Shown: one piece after another, positions 53,483 through 62,474 of the stretch
How positions within the stretch are numbered: the first letter of the stretch is position 1
Layout of the letters: each line of letters begins with the position of its first letter
NCBI RefSeq assembly: GCF_014842995.1
Contig: NZ_JACYXL010000008.1
Span: 186,001-250,000, forward strand
Source of the DNA: Rhodanobacter sp. 7MK24
Lineage (GTDB): Bacteria; Pseudomonadota; Gammaproteobacteria; Xanthomonadales; Rhodanobacteraceae
Reading direction: 5' to 3'
Length of the DNA: 64,000 bases
Position numbers and translations under genes: made by a program
Notes under the pieces: model-generated
Database searches by the model: none
What the model was told of the DNA's origin: nothing
What the model saw: the letters and a program-made list of their open reading frames with translations, nothing else

Positions 53483-54103
53483 GATGCGCACGGTTGCGGA
53501 AATGGAGCAGTTTACGCGGTCGGCGGAGGAACGTGCTGGATGGAGGCCGTTCCTGGTGTTTGCGTCGAATCGTTCCGGGACCTCAAGGAGATGCCCGCAT
53601 GTTTGGTTATGCGGTACAGGCAGGTGTTGCAATCGCTTGAAAGGTACCCTTGATGGATTCGTCACCCATGGCGACACTCCCACGGCATTTACGTCTAAAT
53701 CAGTAGATCTCTTAGCCTGTTGTTATCGGTCGTCATTGCGTCTCCAATACCAAGTGTCTTGCCACCAAGCCAACTGCCGTTCCTAAGCTGTGGCCGATAT
53801 ATGTGCAGGCAATTCGATGAAATCGTCGTCGAGGTCCGGTCACGCTTGCAGTGATGATGTCGTGCACCCATTGTCGCCGTTTCTTATGGTGATGCGGTTG
53901 TCTTGGGTTGCCGTGATGATTGTAGGTTTGGTCCGGTGTACGTGCTGCAGTCGAGTTTGCCCTCATCAGATCGATTACACCGGATCTTTCCCAACGTCTC
54001 GATGACGAATGCGGTGACTTGCAGAACCAAGTTTTCGGAATTTCATGTCGCCGCTTTTATCCTTGCGGCTCTTCCTGCATCGTTTTCCGCTTGCCTTTGG
54101 GCA
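53483..54103. other. Gene-poor, low-G+C stretch upstream of trpS
   Basis: 621 bases with no supported gene. G+C is close to half, clearly below the flanking genes, and the small open frames on both strands have no recognisable features. It presumably holds the trpS promoter near 53490-53640. Together with the adjacent secreted-protein gene it forms a compositional island to about 56.3 kb. Confidence 0.5.
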
Positions 54104-56110
54104 TCAATGCACGGTCAGTGAATACGGCGTAGCCCACGAAGCCTCGTAACTGCCCGGTGTTTCCTCAAGTTTCGTTGCGTTGACGGTCATGGGTTGATAG
54201 GTCGCCTTGGAAATGAAGTTGGCGACTTCGGGTATCTTGGCGGCTGTCTCAGGCGAGATCTGCAACTCGCTGGTGCTGCCCGGGATACGGAACAGCTTCA
54301 CCGAATCGATGTTGCAGTCGACGAGGCTGTCGCCTGCCTGATGGCAGGCATTGCTGTCAAACTGAATGCTATCCGGCGTCGCCGCAAATCCGTCGCTGAC
54401 TATGATGGCACCCGGCTTTACATCGAAATGGGCAAACGGCTTTGCGAATTTTATGGAAGTCGCAAGGCCTCCGGCATAGCCTTTATCCACCATTGTGCGC
54501 CAACCACCCGGATCGCTCACGTGAGTCTCGTCGTGATAGTTTTCCTGCCAATGGGCGCAACCGCTTACTCCGCCACCCGTTTGCACCATGTCGCAGGTCG
54601 AGCCATCGTAGACTTGCACATTCTGGTACTGCGCGTTGAACCATTGCTGGTGCGAGCTGAATTCGACGTCGCGGGTGATGGCTAGTATGCCCATGCCGAG
54701 TCTTGGTGTCGTCGTCCAGTGCTTGGAGCTCAATGCCGGCAGTGAGGTGTGTGCCAGGTCGTAGGTCAGGCCGACCAGGTCGTAGCTGCCCGGATCGGCT
54801 ATGTATATGCCGTATCTGGTCTTGTTGGCGCTCGCGCTCTGGACATAGCCGAACAAGCCTTCGCGAATCAGGGATATCTGGTCGCCCACTCTGATGATGT
54901 CGTCGGTATCACCCGTTGCGCGCCATATCAGTACGGTCGTCTGGTCGAAGTGATAGGACTGGTGAATGGCGCCACCGGGGATGAGGTCGTTCGCGGTCGC
55001 CTGAGCGTATTTGTGATCCACGTTGGTCATCGGCAGGAACAAAATCGCCTTGCCCGCATGCACGGCGCGTTGATAGAGCGATGTCCTGGCCTTGCGCATC
55101 AACTCGATTTCCTTATCCAACTGCGTTTGCGCGTCTTTTTGCGGATTCTTGAATGGGTTGCGGAAGCGTGAAGGCTTTTTCTCTTCCGGAGGGGGGGCGC
55201 CATTGGCGACGATGGCGACCAACGTGCAGGCAAGGCGGCGCATGCGATCCTGATTGATGCTTTGCTGCTCCTTGTTCATGCGGACCGAGAAGGAAACGGC
55301 ATCGAGCGCGGCATCAAGGTCGAGGCGGATGGTGAATCCGCGCAGATCGGGCCCATTGATGGAGTAGCCGCCATCGAACACGATGGCGGCGTTGTCCAGT
55401 GCAACCGTCAGCGTGGCTTTCTTGCCGTGAACTGCGCTGGTCGAAAGATGCATGGCTTTCACTTGTGAAGTGAAGGCTTTCAGGTTTTCGATGGCAGATG
55501 AAATGTCCATCGCCGAGCCCAGCGACCAGGTGGAGAAGGTTTGACCTTCGACCGATGTGCCGCTGGGAAGGAAATTGGCCGTGCAGATATCGGTGCTTTC
55601 TTGCGGGGTCGGAACAAAGCTCGGGATTTGCGTCGTCGTATTTGCGATCGCGGCAGGGGTGGCGCCCACCCGAAGCCTGTCGAGCGCTTGGCACATGCTG
55701 TTGCGGAAAGCCTCGGGCGTGGCACTCATGCCGACCGGGAGGGTTGCAGATATCGATACGTTGCCGGCGGTGTCGGCCTGCAAATGCAAGTCAAAGCCGC
55801 GGGCATTGATGGACGCTCGTTGGCTTACGATGAGATCGCCGCCCTGCTTACCATAGGATTCTTGTCCGATGGCAAAACCCTGGCTTTGAGCGATGGGCTT
55901 GTATTGCGCTAGCGCCTCGCGAGGCGAAAGTCCGGCAATCGTTCGTGAAGTGGCGAAGGTCAGGCCGCTGGCAGCATCGCCGCCATGGGTGAAATTGGCC
56001 TCGCAGGTATGGTCTTGGGCGGATACACACGTCGCGAACAGCAACAGGAAGCATGCCCCTATCCAATTGACCAAACGATGCGACAGGGGCGAAGAACGGG
56101 TGAATGACAT
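54104..56110 (-). CDS. Secreted protein with duplicated Cys-bounded domain, unknown
   Basis: 668 residues. A signal peptide of about 31 residues ends CVSA before QDHTC. Two related segments follow: the first starts CEANFTHGGDAASGLTFAT (from Cys36) and ends at Cys140 (SMCQALDRL); the second starts CTANFLPSGTSVEGQTFST (from Cys176) and ends at Cys295 (RLACTLVAI). Both share C-x-ANF, G-x-TF-x-T and a closing Cys, so each is probably one domain with an internal disulphide. A charged linker (about 306-345) leads to a C-terminal half of about 320 residues rich in Trp, Tyr and aromatic strands. I recognise no family. G+C is near 52%, unlike the neighbours, which suggests a transferred or fast-evolving gene. 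No partner gene is adjacent. Confidence 0.8.
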   Translation of the reverse strand: MSFTRSSPLSHRLVNWIGACFLLLFATCVSAQDHTCEANFTHGGDAASGLTFATSRTIAGLSPREALAQYKPIAQSQGFAIGQESYGKQGGDLIVSQRASINARGFDLHLQADTAGNVSISATLPVGMSATPEAFRNSMCQALDRLRVGATPAAIANTTTQIPSFVPTPQESTDICTANFLPSGTSVEGQTFSTWSLGSAMDISSAIENLKAFTSQVKAMHLSTSAVHGKKATLTVALDNAAIVFDGGYSINGPDLRGFTIRLDLDAALDAVSFSVRMNKEQQSINQDRMRRLACTLVAIVANGAPPPEEKKPSRFRNPFKNPQKDAQTQLDKEIELMRKARTSLYQRAVHAGKAILFLPMTNVDHKYAQATANDLIPGGAIHQSYHFDQTTVLIWRATGDTDDIIRVGDQISLIREGLFGYVQSASANKTRYGIYIADPGSYDLVGLTYDLAHTSLPALSSKHWTTTPRLGMGILAITRDVEFSSHQQWFNAQYQNVQVYDGSTCDMVQTGGGVSGCAHWQENYHDETHVSDPGGWRTMVDKGYAGGLATSIKFAKPFAHFDVKPGAIIVSDGFAATPDSIQFDSNACHQAGDSLVDCNIDSVKLFRIPGSTSELQISPETAAKIPEVANFISKATYQPMTVNATKLEETPGSYEASWATPYSLTVH

Positions 56111-56340
56111 GCGAATGCCTCCTTGCGGTCGAAATGTCCATGTTTCGCCGTCTACCGGATCTGCGCATCCTGACGTCAAGCGCCGCTCGATACCGGTCGA
56201 ACTGCTGTTCCCTCGACCAGAATGGCATAGGCATATGCAGCAATTCAACGAGCCAATCTGGAGCTATTGCGACACGGTTACGGGCTGACCTCAATGGTCG
56301 GAGGTGGCACGCGTCAATGACTCCGCCTGGTTTCGCTTGC

Positions 56341-57255
56341 TCAGCGCAGCAGGGTGGACTTACCGAACAGGGATTCGACCAGGTCCACAGCGAGTTTCGC
56401 GGTCTGGTTGCGCTTGTCGAATGCGGGATTGAGTTCCACGATGTCGAGCGAGGAAAGCCTGCCGCTGTCGGCGATCATTTCCATGCACAGCTGTGCTTCA
56501 CGATAGTTCGGGCCGCCACGCACGGTGGTGCCCACGCCGGGCGCGATGATGGGATCGAGGAAATCCACGTCGAAGCTCACGTGCAGGTGGGTGCCGCCGT
56601 CCATGTCGGCGAGCGCCTGCTCCATCGTGCTGCGCATGCCCATCTCGTCGATGCTGCGCATGTCGTGCACGACGATCTGCGCCTCGCGCACCAGCCGCTT
56701 CTCGCCCTCGTCCACCGAGCGGATGCCGATCTGGCGGAACACGTCGGGCGTGGTCGCCGGCACGTGGTCGCCGATCCGCACCAGTTCCGCCGGGCCGTTG
56801 CCGCACAGGCAGGCCACTGGCATGCCGTGGATGTTGCCCGAGGGCGTGATGGTGGCGGTGTTGAAGTCGGCGTGCGCATCCAGCCACAGCACGCGCAGTT
56901 TCTTGCCCTGCTCGCGGCAGTGGCGCGCCACCGCGCTGATCGTGCCGATCGCGAGGCAATGGTCGCCGCCCAGCATGACCGGCAGGTGGCCATGCGCCAG
57001 TTCATCGTAGATCGCCGTATGCGTCGCCTGGTTCCACGCCACTACTTCGGCGAGATGGCGGTAGCCATTGACTGGCGGCAGCCAAGGGTTATGCGGGCCG
57101 TGCAGGTTGCCGCGGTCGACTACGTCCAGCCCGCGCGCGCGCAGCTTCTCCGCGATCTGCGCCACGCGCAGCGCCTCCGGTCCCATCGAGGCTCCGCGAT
57201 GGCCTGCGCCGATGTCGGTGGGTACGCCCACCAGGGCGATGGTCTGCTTGCTCAT
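56341..57255 (-). CDS. rocF: Arginase
   Basis: 304 residues. Arginase hydrolyses L-arginine to ornithine and urea with two manganese ions. All six metal ligands are visible: His99 (GGDHCLAIG), Asp126, His128 and Asp130 (LDAHADFN), and Asp229 and Asp231 (SFDVDFLDP). VPTDIGAGHRGASMGPEALR at the start and the SLDIVELNPAFD stretch near the end separate arginase from agmatinase. It stands alone, with a gap of 230 bases to the secreted-protein gene. Confidence 0.95.
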   Translation of the reverse strand: MSKQTIALVGVPTDIGAGHRGASMGPEALRVAQIAEKLRARGLDVVDRGNLHGPHNPWLPPVNGYRHLAEVVAWNQATHTAIYDELAHGHLPVMLGGDHCLAIGTISAVARHCREQGKKLRVLWLDAHADFNTATITPSGNIHGMPVACLCGNGPAELVRIGDHVPATTPDVFRQIGIRSVDEGEKRLVREAQIVVHDMRSIDEMGMRSTMEQALADMDGGTHLHVSFDVDFLDPIIAPGVGTTVRGGPNYREAQLCMEMIADSGRLSSLDIVELNPAFDKRNQTAKLAVDLVESLFGKSTLLR

Positions 57256-57332
57256 GTTGCGTGTCCACGTCGATGACTTGCAGCCATCAAGTGTAACGGG
57301 TCGGCTGCAACGAGGCCGTTTCGGAGGGAGTC

Positions 57333-57405
57333 TGCCGGCAGCAGGAATCGAACCCGCGACCTACTGATTACAAATCAGTTGCTCTACCAACTGAGCTATG
57401 CCGGC
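57333..57405 (-). tRNA. tRNA-Thr(TGT)
   Basis: On the minus strand the acceptor stem GCCGGCA pairs with TGCCGGC. The D arm (AGCTCAGTTGGTAGAGC), the anticodon loop TTTGTAA with anticodon TGT reading ACA, and the T arm with GTTCGATTC are all standard. The discriminator is A; the next three bases are GAC, so CCA is not encoded and must be added. A -10 like TAGAAT (57421-57416) stands about 11 bases upstream, giving it its own promoter behind the SPOR gene. Confidence 0.96.
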
Positions 57406-57432
57406 GCAGCGGCAGATTCTAGCAGGGGATGT

Positions 57433-58143
57433 TCAAAAGCAGGATGTGCTGTGCGAATCCACGCCGTCGGCGTGGACTCGGCTCTGCCAGTCGAACCTGT
57501 TGCTGGCGGCCACGAGGTCGAGCCAGTATTGCGGCGCGGTTTCGCTGCGCTCGGTGATGCGCGCGGGAAAGCCGGCGGCTACCACTTCGGTGCGCCGCTT
57601 GCGTGCGTTGTCCTGATCCTTGAACAGGCCAAGCGAGATCGTGTTCGGCTGATCGCCTCCACCGACCACGAAGTAGTCGCCGATGCCGTGCGCAGCGAGT
57701 TGCTTGGTCAATGCCAAGGCCTGCGCGCGGCTGGTGGGCGCGGGCAGGTAGACCCACCAGCTGCGCGATTGCGCGACCTGCTCCTGGCGCGAGCGCATGC
57801 GCTTGGTGATGGACGTGAGCGCGGTGCGGGCCTGCAGCAGGTCGTGCGGCGTGGCGAACGGGCCAAGGGTGAGGCAGCGGAGCTCGGTGGTGCCCGACTC
57901 GGACGCACTCCCGCTGGCGGTGTCCGGTGCCACGGGAGTGGGAGCAGGCGGCATCGGCGCTGAAGTGTCCGCGACAGGATTTGTCGTGGCCACCTGCGCG
58001 GGCAGTTCGGAAAGCAGGTGCAGTTCCGGTACGCCCGGGTCGGTGGCCGGCGGCACGTGCGCATACGGTTGGCCGAGGAACAGCCACGCCCCGGCCACGA
58101 TGTTGAGCATGATCAGCAGCACGAACAGCAATCGCAGGAACAT
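57433..58143 (-). CDS. SPOR domain membrane protein
   Basis: 236 residues. A transmembrane helix occupies residues 2-22, then a long Pro/Ala/Thr-rich linker, and a C-terminal SPOR-type domain from about 105 (LRCLTLGPFATPHDLLQARTAL) through SWWVYLPAPTSRAQALALTKQLAAHG and SLGLFKDQDNARKRRTEV. SPOR domains bind denuded glycan at the septum, so a periplasmic, division-linked role is likely. The ATG at 58143 begins the membrane helix. It follows coaX by 37 bases, the third gene of birA-coaX-SPOR. Confidence 0.85.
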   Translation of the reverse strand: MFLRLLFVLLIMLNIVAGAWLFLGQPYAHVPPATDPGVPELHLLSELPAQVATTNPVADTSAPMPPAPTPVAPDTASGSASESGTTELRCLTLGPFATPHDLLQARTALTSITKRMRSRQEQVAQSRSWWVYLPAPTSRAQALALTKQLAAHGIGDYFVVGGGDQPNTISLGLFKDQDNARKRRTEVVAAGFPARITERSETAPQYWLDLVAASNRFDWQSRVHADGVDSHSTSCF

Positions 58144-58180
58144 CGATCCCCCGTCATTCACGCCAGCGGCGTTTGCTTGC

Positions 58181-58918
58181 CTATTGTGCCGCGGCCCATG
58201 CCGCCAGTCCGCGCAGCACGTTGTCGTGGACGAGTTGCGCTGGCGTGGCGAGCAAGGGCAACAGTGCCTCCGCGTCGCCGCCGCCGAGGCGCAGTGATGG
58301 CGCACCACCGAGCGCAGGCGACATGTGGGCCGCGAAGCGTCCGACCAGGGCCGCCGCCGCCAGCCAGCAGCCGGAGGCCACCGCGTCGGCGGTGTTGTCC
58401 GCCACCTCGACGATCGTGCCGGCGTGTGCGGGGCGTACCTGTGCGGTCGCCCCCAGCAGGGACTGCTGCATCAGTCGTGGCCCCGGTGCGATCAGGCCGC
58501 CAAGATGACGGCCGTCGGCGGCCAGTGCATCCAGCGTCAATGCAGTGCCCACGCCGGCCAATATGCAGGGTGCACTGCCTTCGGCGCGGGCAGCGACCAT
58601 CGCGAGGAAGCGATCCACGCCCAATCGCTGAGGTTCGGCATAGGCGTTGCGCACGCCACAGGCTTCGGCGGGCGTGCGCAGCCACCACGGTTCGCGCCCG
58701 AACGCGGCGGTGGCGCTGGCGGCCACCAGTTGCTCGCGCGCGGCATCCACCACCGACGCGCCGAATATGGCGGAAGGCGGCGCGAGCCCTGCCCACGAGG
58801 CTGCCAGGGCTTCCGCCACGCTCTCGTTCCATGCCACCGCATCGCCGGCGAGCACGTCCGTGCCTCGATGAAGTGCCCATTTCAGGCGCGTATTGCCCAG
58901 ATCCAGCAGCAGCTTCAT
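58181..58918 (-). CDS. coaX: CoaX, type III pantothenate kinase
   Basis: 245 residues. CoaX phosphorylates pantothenate in the first step of coenzyme A synthesis. The actin-like fold shows LLLDLGNTRLKWAL (3-16) as phosphate loop, RLGVDRFLAMVAA as the substrate Asp-Arg motif, ILAGVGTALTLDAL, and GGLIAPGPRLMQQSLL. The TGA of birA overlaps its ATG as ATGA. The birA-coaX pairing is common in proteobacteria. Confidence 0.93.
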   Translation of the reverse strand: MKLLLDLGNTRLKWALHRGTDVLAGDAVAWNESVAEALAASWAGLAPPSAIFGASVVDAAREQLVAASATAAFGREPWWLRTPAEACGVRNAYAEPQRLGVDRFLAMVAARAEGSAPCILAGVGTALTLDALAADGRHLGGLIAPGPRLMQQSLLGATAQVRPAHAGTIVEVADNTADAVASGCWLAAAALVGRFAAHMSPALGGAPSLRLGGGDAEALLPLLATPAQLVHDNVLRGLAAWAAAQ

Positions 58919-59904
58919 GCGCGGCGTACCGTGACGTCGGCGCTGTCGATGCGCTGGATTTCGCCGTCGGGCAGGCGCAACAGCAGGGCGCCGCGGTTGT
59001 CCACGCCCGCACCGACGCCGTCGCGTTCACCGCCGGCGCCGCTGAGCCGCAGCGGCTGTCCGTGCAGCAGGTCGTGGCGGGCGTATTCCTCGGCGAATGC
59101 GGCGAAGCCTTCCCGCTCGAACTGGCGCAGGCCGTCGGCCAGGGCGGCAACCAGCGCGGCGGCGGCGCGGTTGCGATCCGGCGCCGCGCCGCCGGCCAGC
59201 GTGGCGAGGTCGCAGATCGGCTGGCCGGCCTGTCCGCGCAGCGCATCGGTGAGCCGCAGGTTGAGGCCGACGCCGATAATTGCGGCACACGGTCCCTGAT
59301 ATTCGCCGCTCAGTTCGACGAGGATGCCGGCCAGCTTGCCAGGCGCGGCGTCGGGAGTCGCCGCGAGCACGTCATTCGGCCATTTCAGGCCCGCGCCTGT
59401 GACGCCCAGCGCCGCCAGCGTGCGCAGCACGATCACGCCGATCGCCAGCGACAGCCCCGACAGCGCGGCGAAGCCGGTGTCGAAGCGCTTCACGCAGGAC
59501 AGGTAGATGTTCAGTCCCGGCGGCGACAGCCAGGTGCGGCCGCGCCGCCCGCGGCCGGCGCTCTGCGTCTCGGCCATCACCATGGACAGATCCGGCGTGG
59601 CAGAGCCACGGCGCTGCAACTCGCTGGAGGTGGAGTCGAGTTCCCAATGTACCTCCAGCGCACCCAATTGCTCGGCGACGCCAGCGGGCAGGGCGGCGCG
59701 GATGCGACCGGCATCCAGCACCTGCACGGGCCACGGCAGCCGGTAGCCGCCGGCGCCGCCGGCTTCGATCGGCACGCCGCGCGTGCGCAGCGCCTGGATC
59801 TGTTTCCAGACCGCGGCCCGGGTGACGCCGGCCTTGGCGGCGAGCTCGACACCGGAGCGCGGTTCGCCTGCAGCCAGTTCGGCCAACAAGTCGGCGGCTT
59901 GCAT
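58915..59904 (-). CDS. birA: BirA, biotin protein ligase and biotin repressor
   Basis: 329 residues. BirA attaches biotin to acetyl-CoA carboxylase and, in the form with a DNA-binding domain, represses biotin synthesis genes. An N-terminal helix-turn-helix (SGVELAAKAGVTRAAVWKQIQAL, about 17-39) is present, so this is the bifunctional type. The ligase has ELDSTSSELQRRG, the biotinyl-AMP loop GRGRRGRTW at 117-125, and LKWPNDVLA. It heads the birA-coaX-SPOR operon. Confidence 0.95.
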   Translation of the reverse strand: MQAADLLAELAAGEPRSGVELAAKAGVTRAAVWKQIQALRTRGVPIEAGGAGGYRLPWPVQVLDAGRIRAALPAGVAEQLGALEVHWELDSTSSELQRRGSATPDLSMVMAETQSAGRGRRGRTWLSPPGLNIYLSCVKRFDTGFAALSGLSLAIGVIVLRTLAALGVTGAGLKWPNDVLAATPDAAPGKLAGILVELSGEYQGPCAAIIGVGLNLRLTDALRGQAGQPICDLATLAGGAAPDRNRAAAALVAALADGLRQFEREGFAAFAEEYARHDLLHGQPLRLSGAGGERDGVGAGVDNRGALLLRLPDGEIQRIDSADVTVRRA

Positions 59905-60039
59905 CAGTGAAAGGGGAAGGTGGCGCGCATCCGGCGGATTCTAGCCGGCCAAGGCCGGCCCTCGCAGCGGCACTGGCGCCCATGCCTCGGTTTCTGCGAG
60001 GATCGGGAATCTCGCCTGCGCGTCAAGGGGTGCCCAGCC

Positions 60040-60381
60040 ATGAGTGCCAGACACTGGATGATCGGTTGCCTGATCGGCTTGGCCGGCATGGGCAGCGCGA
60101 TGGCGTCGGACCTCGGCGCCCGCGACATCACTGCGACCAGCCGCCCCGCGGCGGACAGCAACGCGCATGACGCCGGTGGCAACGGTGGCGCCGATGCGCT
60201 CGGGCTCAACCGCGATTGCCCGGCCTCCCACCGCGGCAGCGATGCCGACAACGGCGATGCCGATGCTCGCAGCAATGGCACGGCCGGCGGCAGCGAGCAC
60301 GGTGGTCGCATCTCCGCACCTACGACGGCAAAGCCGGCCACGCTGGGTTGGCAATCGCTGCTGCCGGGTTCGATCCAGTAA
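60040..60381 (+). CDS. Small exported protein, low complexity
   Basis: 113 residues. The signal peptide MIGCLIGLAGMGSAMA ends near residue 22; the mature part is rich in Asp, Asn, Gly and Ala with no clear fold. It lies between the divergent birA and the convergent phoQ, the only plus-strand gene in this part. No family recognised. Coding support is the signal peptide and the lack of a competing frame; a chance open frame in G+C-rich DNA is possible. Confidence 0.5.
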   Translation: MSARHWMIGCLIGLAGMGSAMASDLGARDITATSRPAADSNAHDAGGNGGADALGLNRDCPASHRGSDADNGDADARSNGTAGGSEHGGRISAPTTAKPATLGWQSLLPGSIQ

Positions 60382-60409
60382 TTCATTCGTCCGCCGTCGT
60401 CGCCGGCCT

Positions 60410-61828
60410 TTATTCCGGCGGCAACTTCACACTGAAGCGCGCGCCACCGAAGTCGGGCGAACGATCCACCACCAGTTCGCCGCGATAGGCGCGCACGATG
60501 TCCTGCACGATGGACAGGCCGATGCCGTGGCCCTGCACGCGTTCGTCGCCGCGCACGCCACGCTGCAGCACCTTCTCGATCTTGTCCTCGGCGATGCCGG
60601 GGCCGTCGTCTTCCACGCTGATCAGCAGACCGGGGCGGCCTCGGCCCGGCTGGGGTTGCTTCTGCACCACCAGCAGCACGTGGTGGCGCGTCCATTTGAA
60701 CGCGTTCTCCAGCAGGTTGCCCATCAGTTCCAGCAGGTCGTTCAGTTCGCCGTGGAAGGAGGCACCGTCCGCGATGTCGAACTCACACAGCACGTTCTTG
60801 GTGGCGTAGACCTTCTCCAGGCTCTGCACCAGGTCCTCGGCGTGGCCGGCAATGGGAACCGCCGCAGCGAACGTCTGCCGGCCCGAGGTGGCGGCGCGGG
60901 CGAGCTGGTAGGCGACCAGTTCGTCCATGCGGCGTACCTGGTCGAGCACGTCGCGCCGCGCGGGCTCCTCGCTGGCGGACTCCATTTGCGAGCGGATCAC
61001 CGCAAGCGGTGTCTTCAGGCTGTGCGCGAGGTCGGCGAGGGTATGGCGGTAGCGCGTGCGCTGTTCGCGCTCGCTCTCGATGAAGGCGTTGATGCGCTCG
61101 GTCAGACCGGTCAGCTCCAGCGGGTACTGGCTGTCCAGATGGTCGCTGTCGCCGCGCTCGACGCGGCTCATGTCGCTGGCTACCTTGCGCAACGGGGTGA
61201 GGCTCCAGCGCAACAGCAGCAATTGCAGCACGATCAGCAACACGCCCAGTACCGACAGCCACAATGCCAGGGTGCGCCGGTATACGGCGTTTTCGCCTTC
61301 GAGCTGCTGTTCGGTCTGCGCCACCATGACGGTGGTCGGCGTGGACTGGTTGCCCAGGTAGTCGAATGTCACGCCGATGGCGTAGTAGTACACGCGGCCC
61401 ATGCGGGTATCGACCGGGCCGCCGAACTGGTCTTTGCCTGGAGGCAGTGGCTTCAGGAAACTGAAGTCGCTGTTGAGCGCCGAATTGGATTTCCAGCGGT
61501 AGCCGTTCGGTCCGAGGATCAGCGCGTACAGGCCGGAGCCGGGCTGGGAGAACTTCTGCGGTGGCGAATCGGGAGGCAGCAGGCGGCCATAACGATCGAC
61601 GTCGGTGTGGGTGATGATGTCCGTGACGGCGGAGTCGCGCAGGCTTGTCTGCAAGCTGTTCAGCGCGGTGTCCTTCTTGACCACGGACATGACCACGCCG
61701 ACCAGCCCGAGGAAGGCGGCCAGTACGAAACCGGTGGTGATGGCCGAGCGCGCCGCCAGCGAGAGCGGGCGGCGCGGCGCAGGCTCACTCGTCGCCGTCG
61801 GTGCGGGGGATGGCAAAGCGATATCCAC
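60410..61828 (-). CDS. phoQ: PhoQ-like sensor histidine kinase
   Basis: 472 residues. Transmembrane helices at about 27-49 and 187-207 flank a periplasmic sensor; a HAMP domain follows (210-260), then the H box DLAHSLKTPLAVI with phospho-accepting His269, the N box ELMGNLLENAFKWT and the G boxes (DDGPGI, GHGIGLSIV). The N-terminal sensor has no strong acidic cluster like that of E. coli PhoQ, so the signal may differ. The start at 61828 overlaps phoP by 44 bases; no better start is present before the first membrane helix. Confidence 0.9.
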   Translation of the reverse strand: MDIALPSPAPTATSEPAPRRPLSLAARSAITTGFVLAAFLGLVGVVMSVVKKDTALNSLQTSLRDSAVTDIITHTDVDRYGRLLPPDSPPQKFSQPGSGLYALILGPNGYRWKSNSALNSDFSFLKPLPPGKDQFGGPVDTRMGRVYYYAIGVTFDYLGNQSTPTTVMVAQTEQQLEGENAVYRRTLALWLSVLGVLLIVLQLLLLRWSLTPLRKVASDMSRVERGDSDHLDSQYPLELTGLTERINAFIESEREQRTRYRHTLADLAHSLKTPLAVIRSQMESASEEPARRDVLDQVRRMDELVAYQLARAATSGRQTFAAAVPIAGHAEDLVQSLEKVYATKNVLCEFDIADGASFHGELNDLLELMGNLLENAFKWTRHHVLLVVQKQPQPGRGRPGLLISVEDDGPGIAEDKIEKVLQRGVRGDERVQGHGIGLSIVQDIVRAYRGELVVDRSPDFGGARFSVKLPPE

Positions 61829-62474
61829 GGCCGCGCACGGTTTCGATGGGCTTCAAGGCGCCTTCCGGATCCAGCTTGCGGCGCAGGCGGCCGATGAAGA
61901 CTTCCAGCACGTTGGAGTCGCGGTCGAAGTCCTGCTGGTAGATGTGCTCGGTGAGATCGGCCTTGGAGACCAGCTCGCCCGCGTGCAGCATCAGGTATTC
62001 CAGCACCTTGTACTCGTAGCTGGTGAGGTCGACGATCTTGTCTTCCACCGTCACCGTCTGCGCGGTGGTGTCCAGCTTGATCGGGCCGCAGGCCAGCACC
62101 GGCTTGGACCAGCCGCTGGCGCGGCGGACCAGCGCGTTGATGCGCGCCAGCAGCTCCTCGACGTGGAACGGCTTGACGAGGTAGTCGTCGGCCCCCTGCT
62201 TGAGGCCCTCCACCTTGTCCTGCCAGCCGCCGCGCGCGGTGAGGATCAGTACCGGATAACGCTGGCCGGCCTCGCGGAGTGCCTTGATCAGGTCCATGCC
62301 GGACATCTTGGGCAGGCCCAGGTCGATGATGGCGAGGTCGAACGGCACTTCGCGTCCGAGGTAGAGCGCCTCCTCGCCGTCCTGCGCCGCGTCGACGGCG
62401 AAGCCGTCACGCTTCAGGCGTGCCGCCAGCGTCTCGCGCAGCGGGGCCTCGTCTTCCACCAAAAGGATGCGCAT
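61785..62474 (-). CDS. phoP: PhoP-like response regulator
   Basis: 229 residues of the OmpR/PhoB class. The receiver has acidic residues at 8-9 (EDE), phospho-accepting Asp51 (IIDLGLP) and Lys near 103 (VKPFH). A winged-helix DNA-binding domain runs from about 125 (LTSYEYKVLEYLMLHAGELV, ETVRGRGYRF). It is coupled to the PepSY gene upstream (one-base overlap) and to phoQ downstream. In xanthomonads PhoPQ responds to low Mg2+/Ca2+ and envelope stress; the same is inferred here. Confidence 0.93.
   Translation of the reverse strand: MRILLVEDEAPLRETLAARLKRDGFAVDAAQDGEEALYLGREVPFDLAIIDLGLPKMSGMDLIKALREAGQRYPVLILTARGGWQDKVEGLKQGADDYLVKPFHVEELLARINALVRRASGWSKPVLACGPIKLDTTAQTVTVEDKIVDLTSYEYKVLEYLMLHAGELVSKADLTEHIYQQDFDRDSNVLEVFIGRLRRKLDPEGALKPIETVRGRGYRFAIPRTDGDE

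Noticed and set aside
53427-54005. Small open frames between trpS and the secreted-protein gene
   Set aside because: No ribosome binding sites, signal peptides or family motifs, and the frames conflict with each other.
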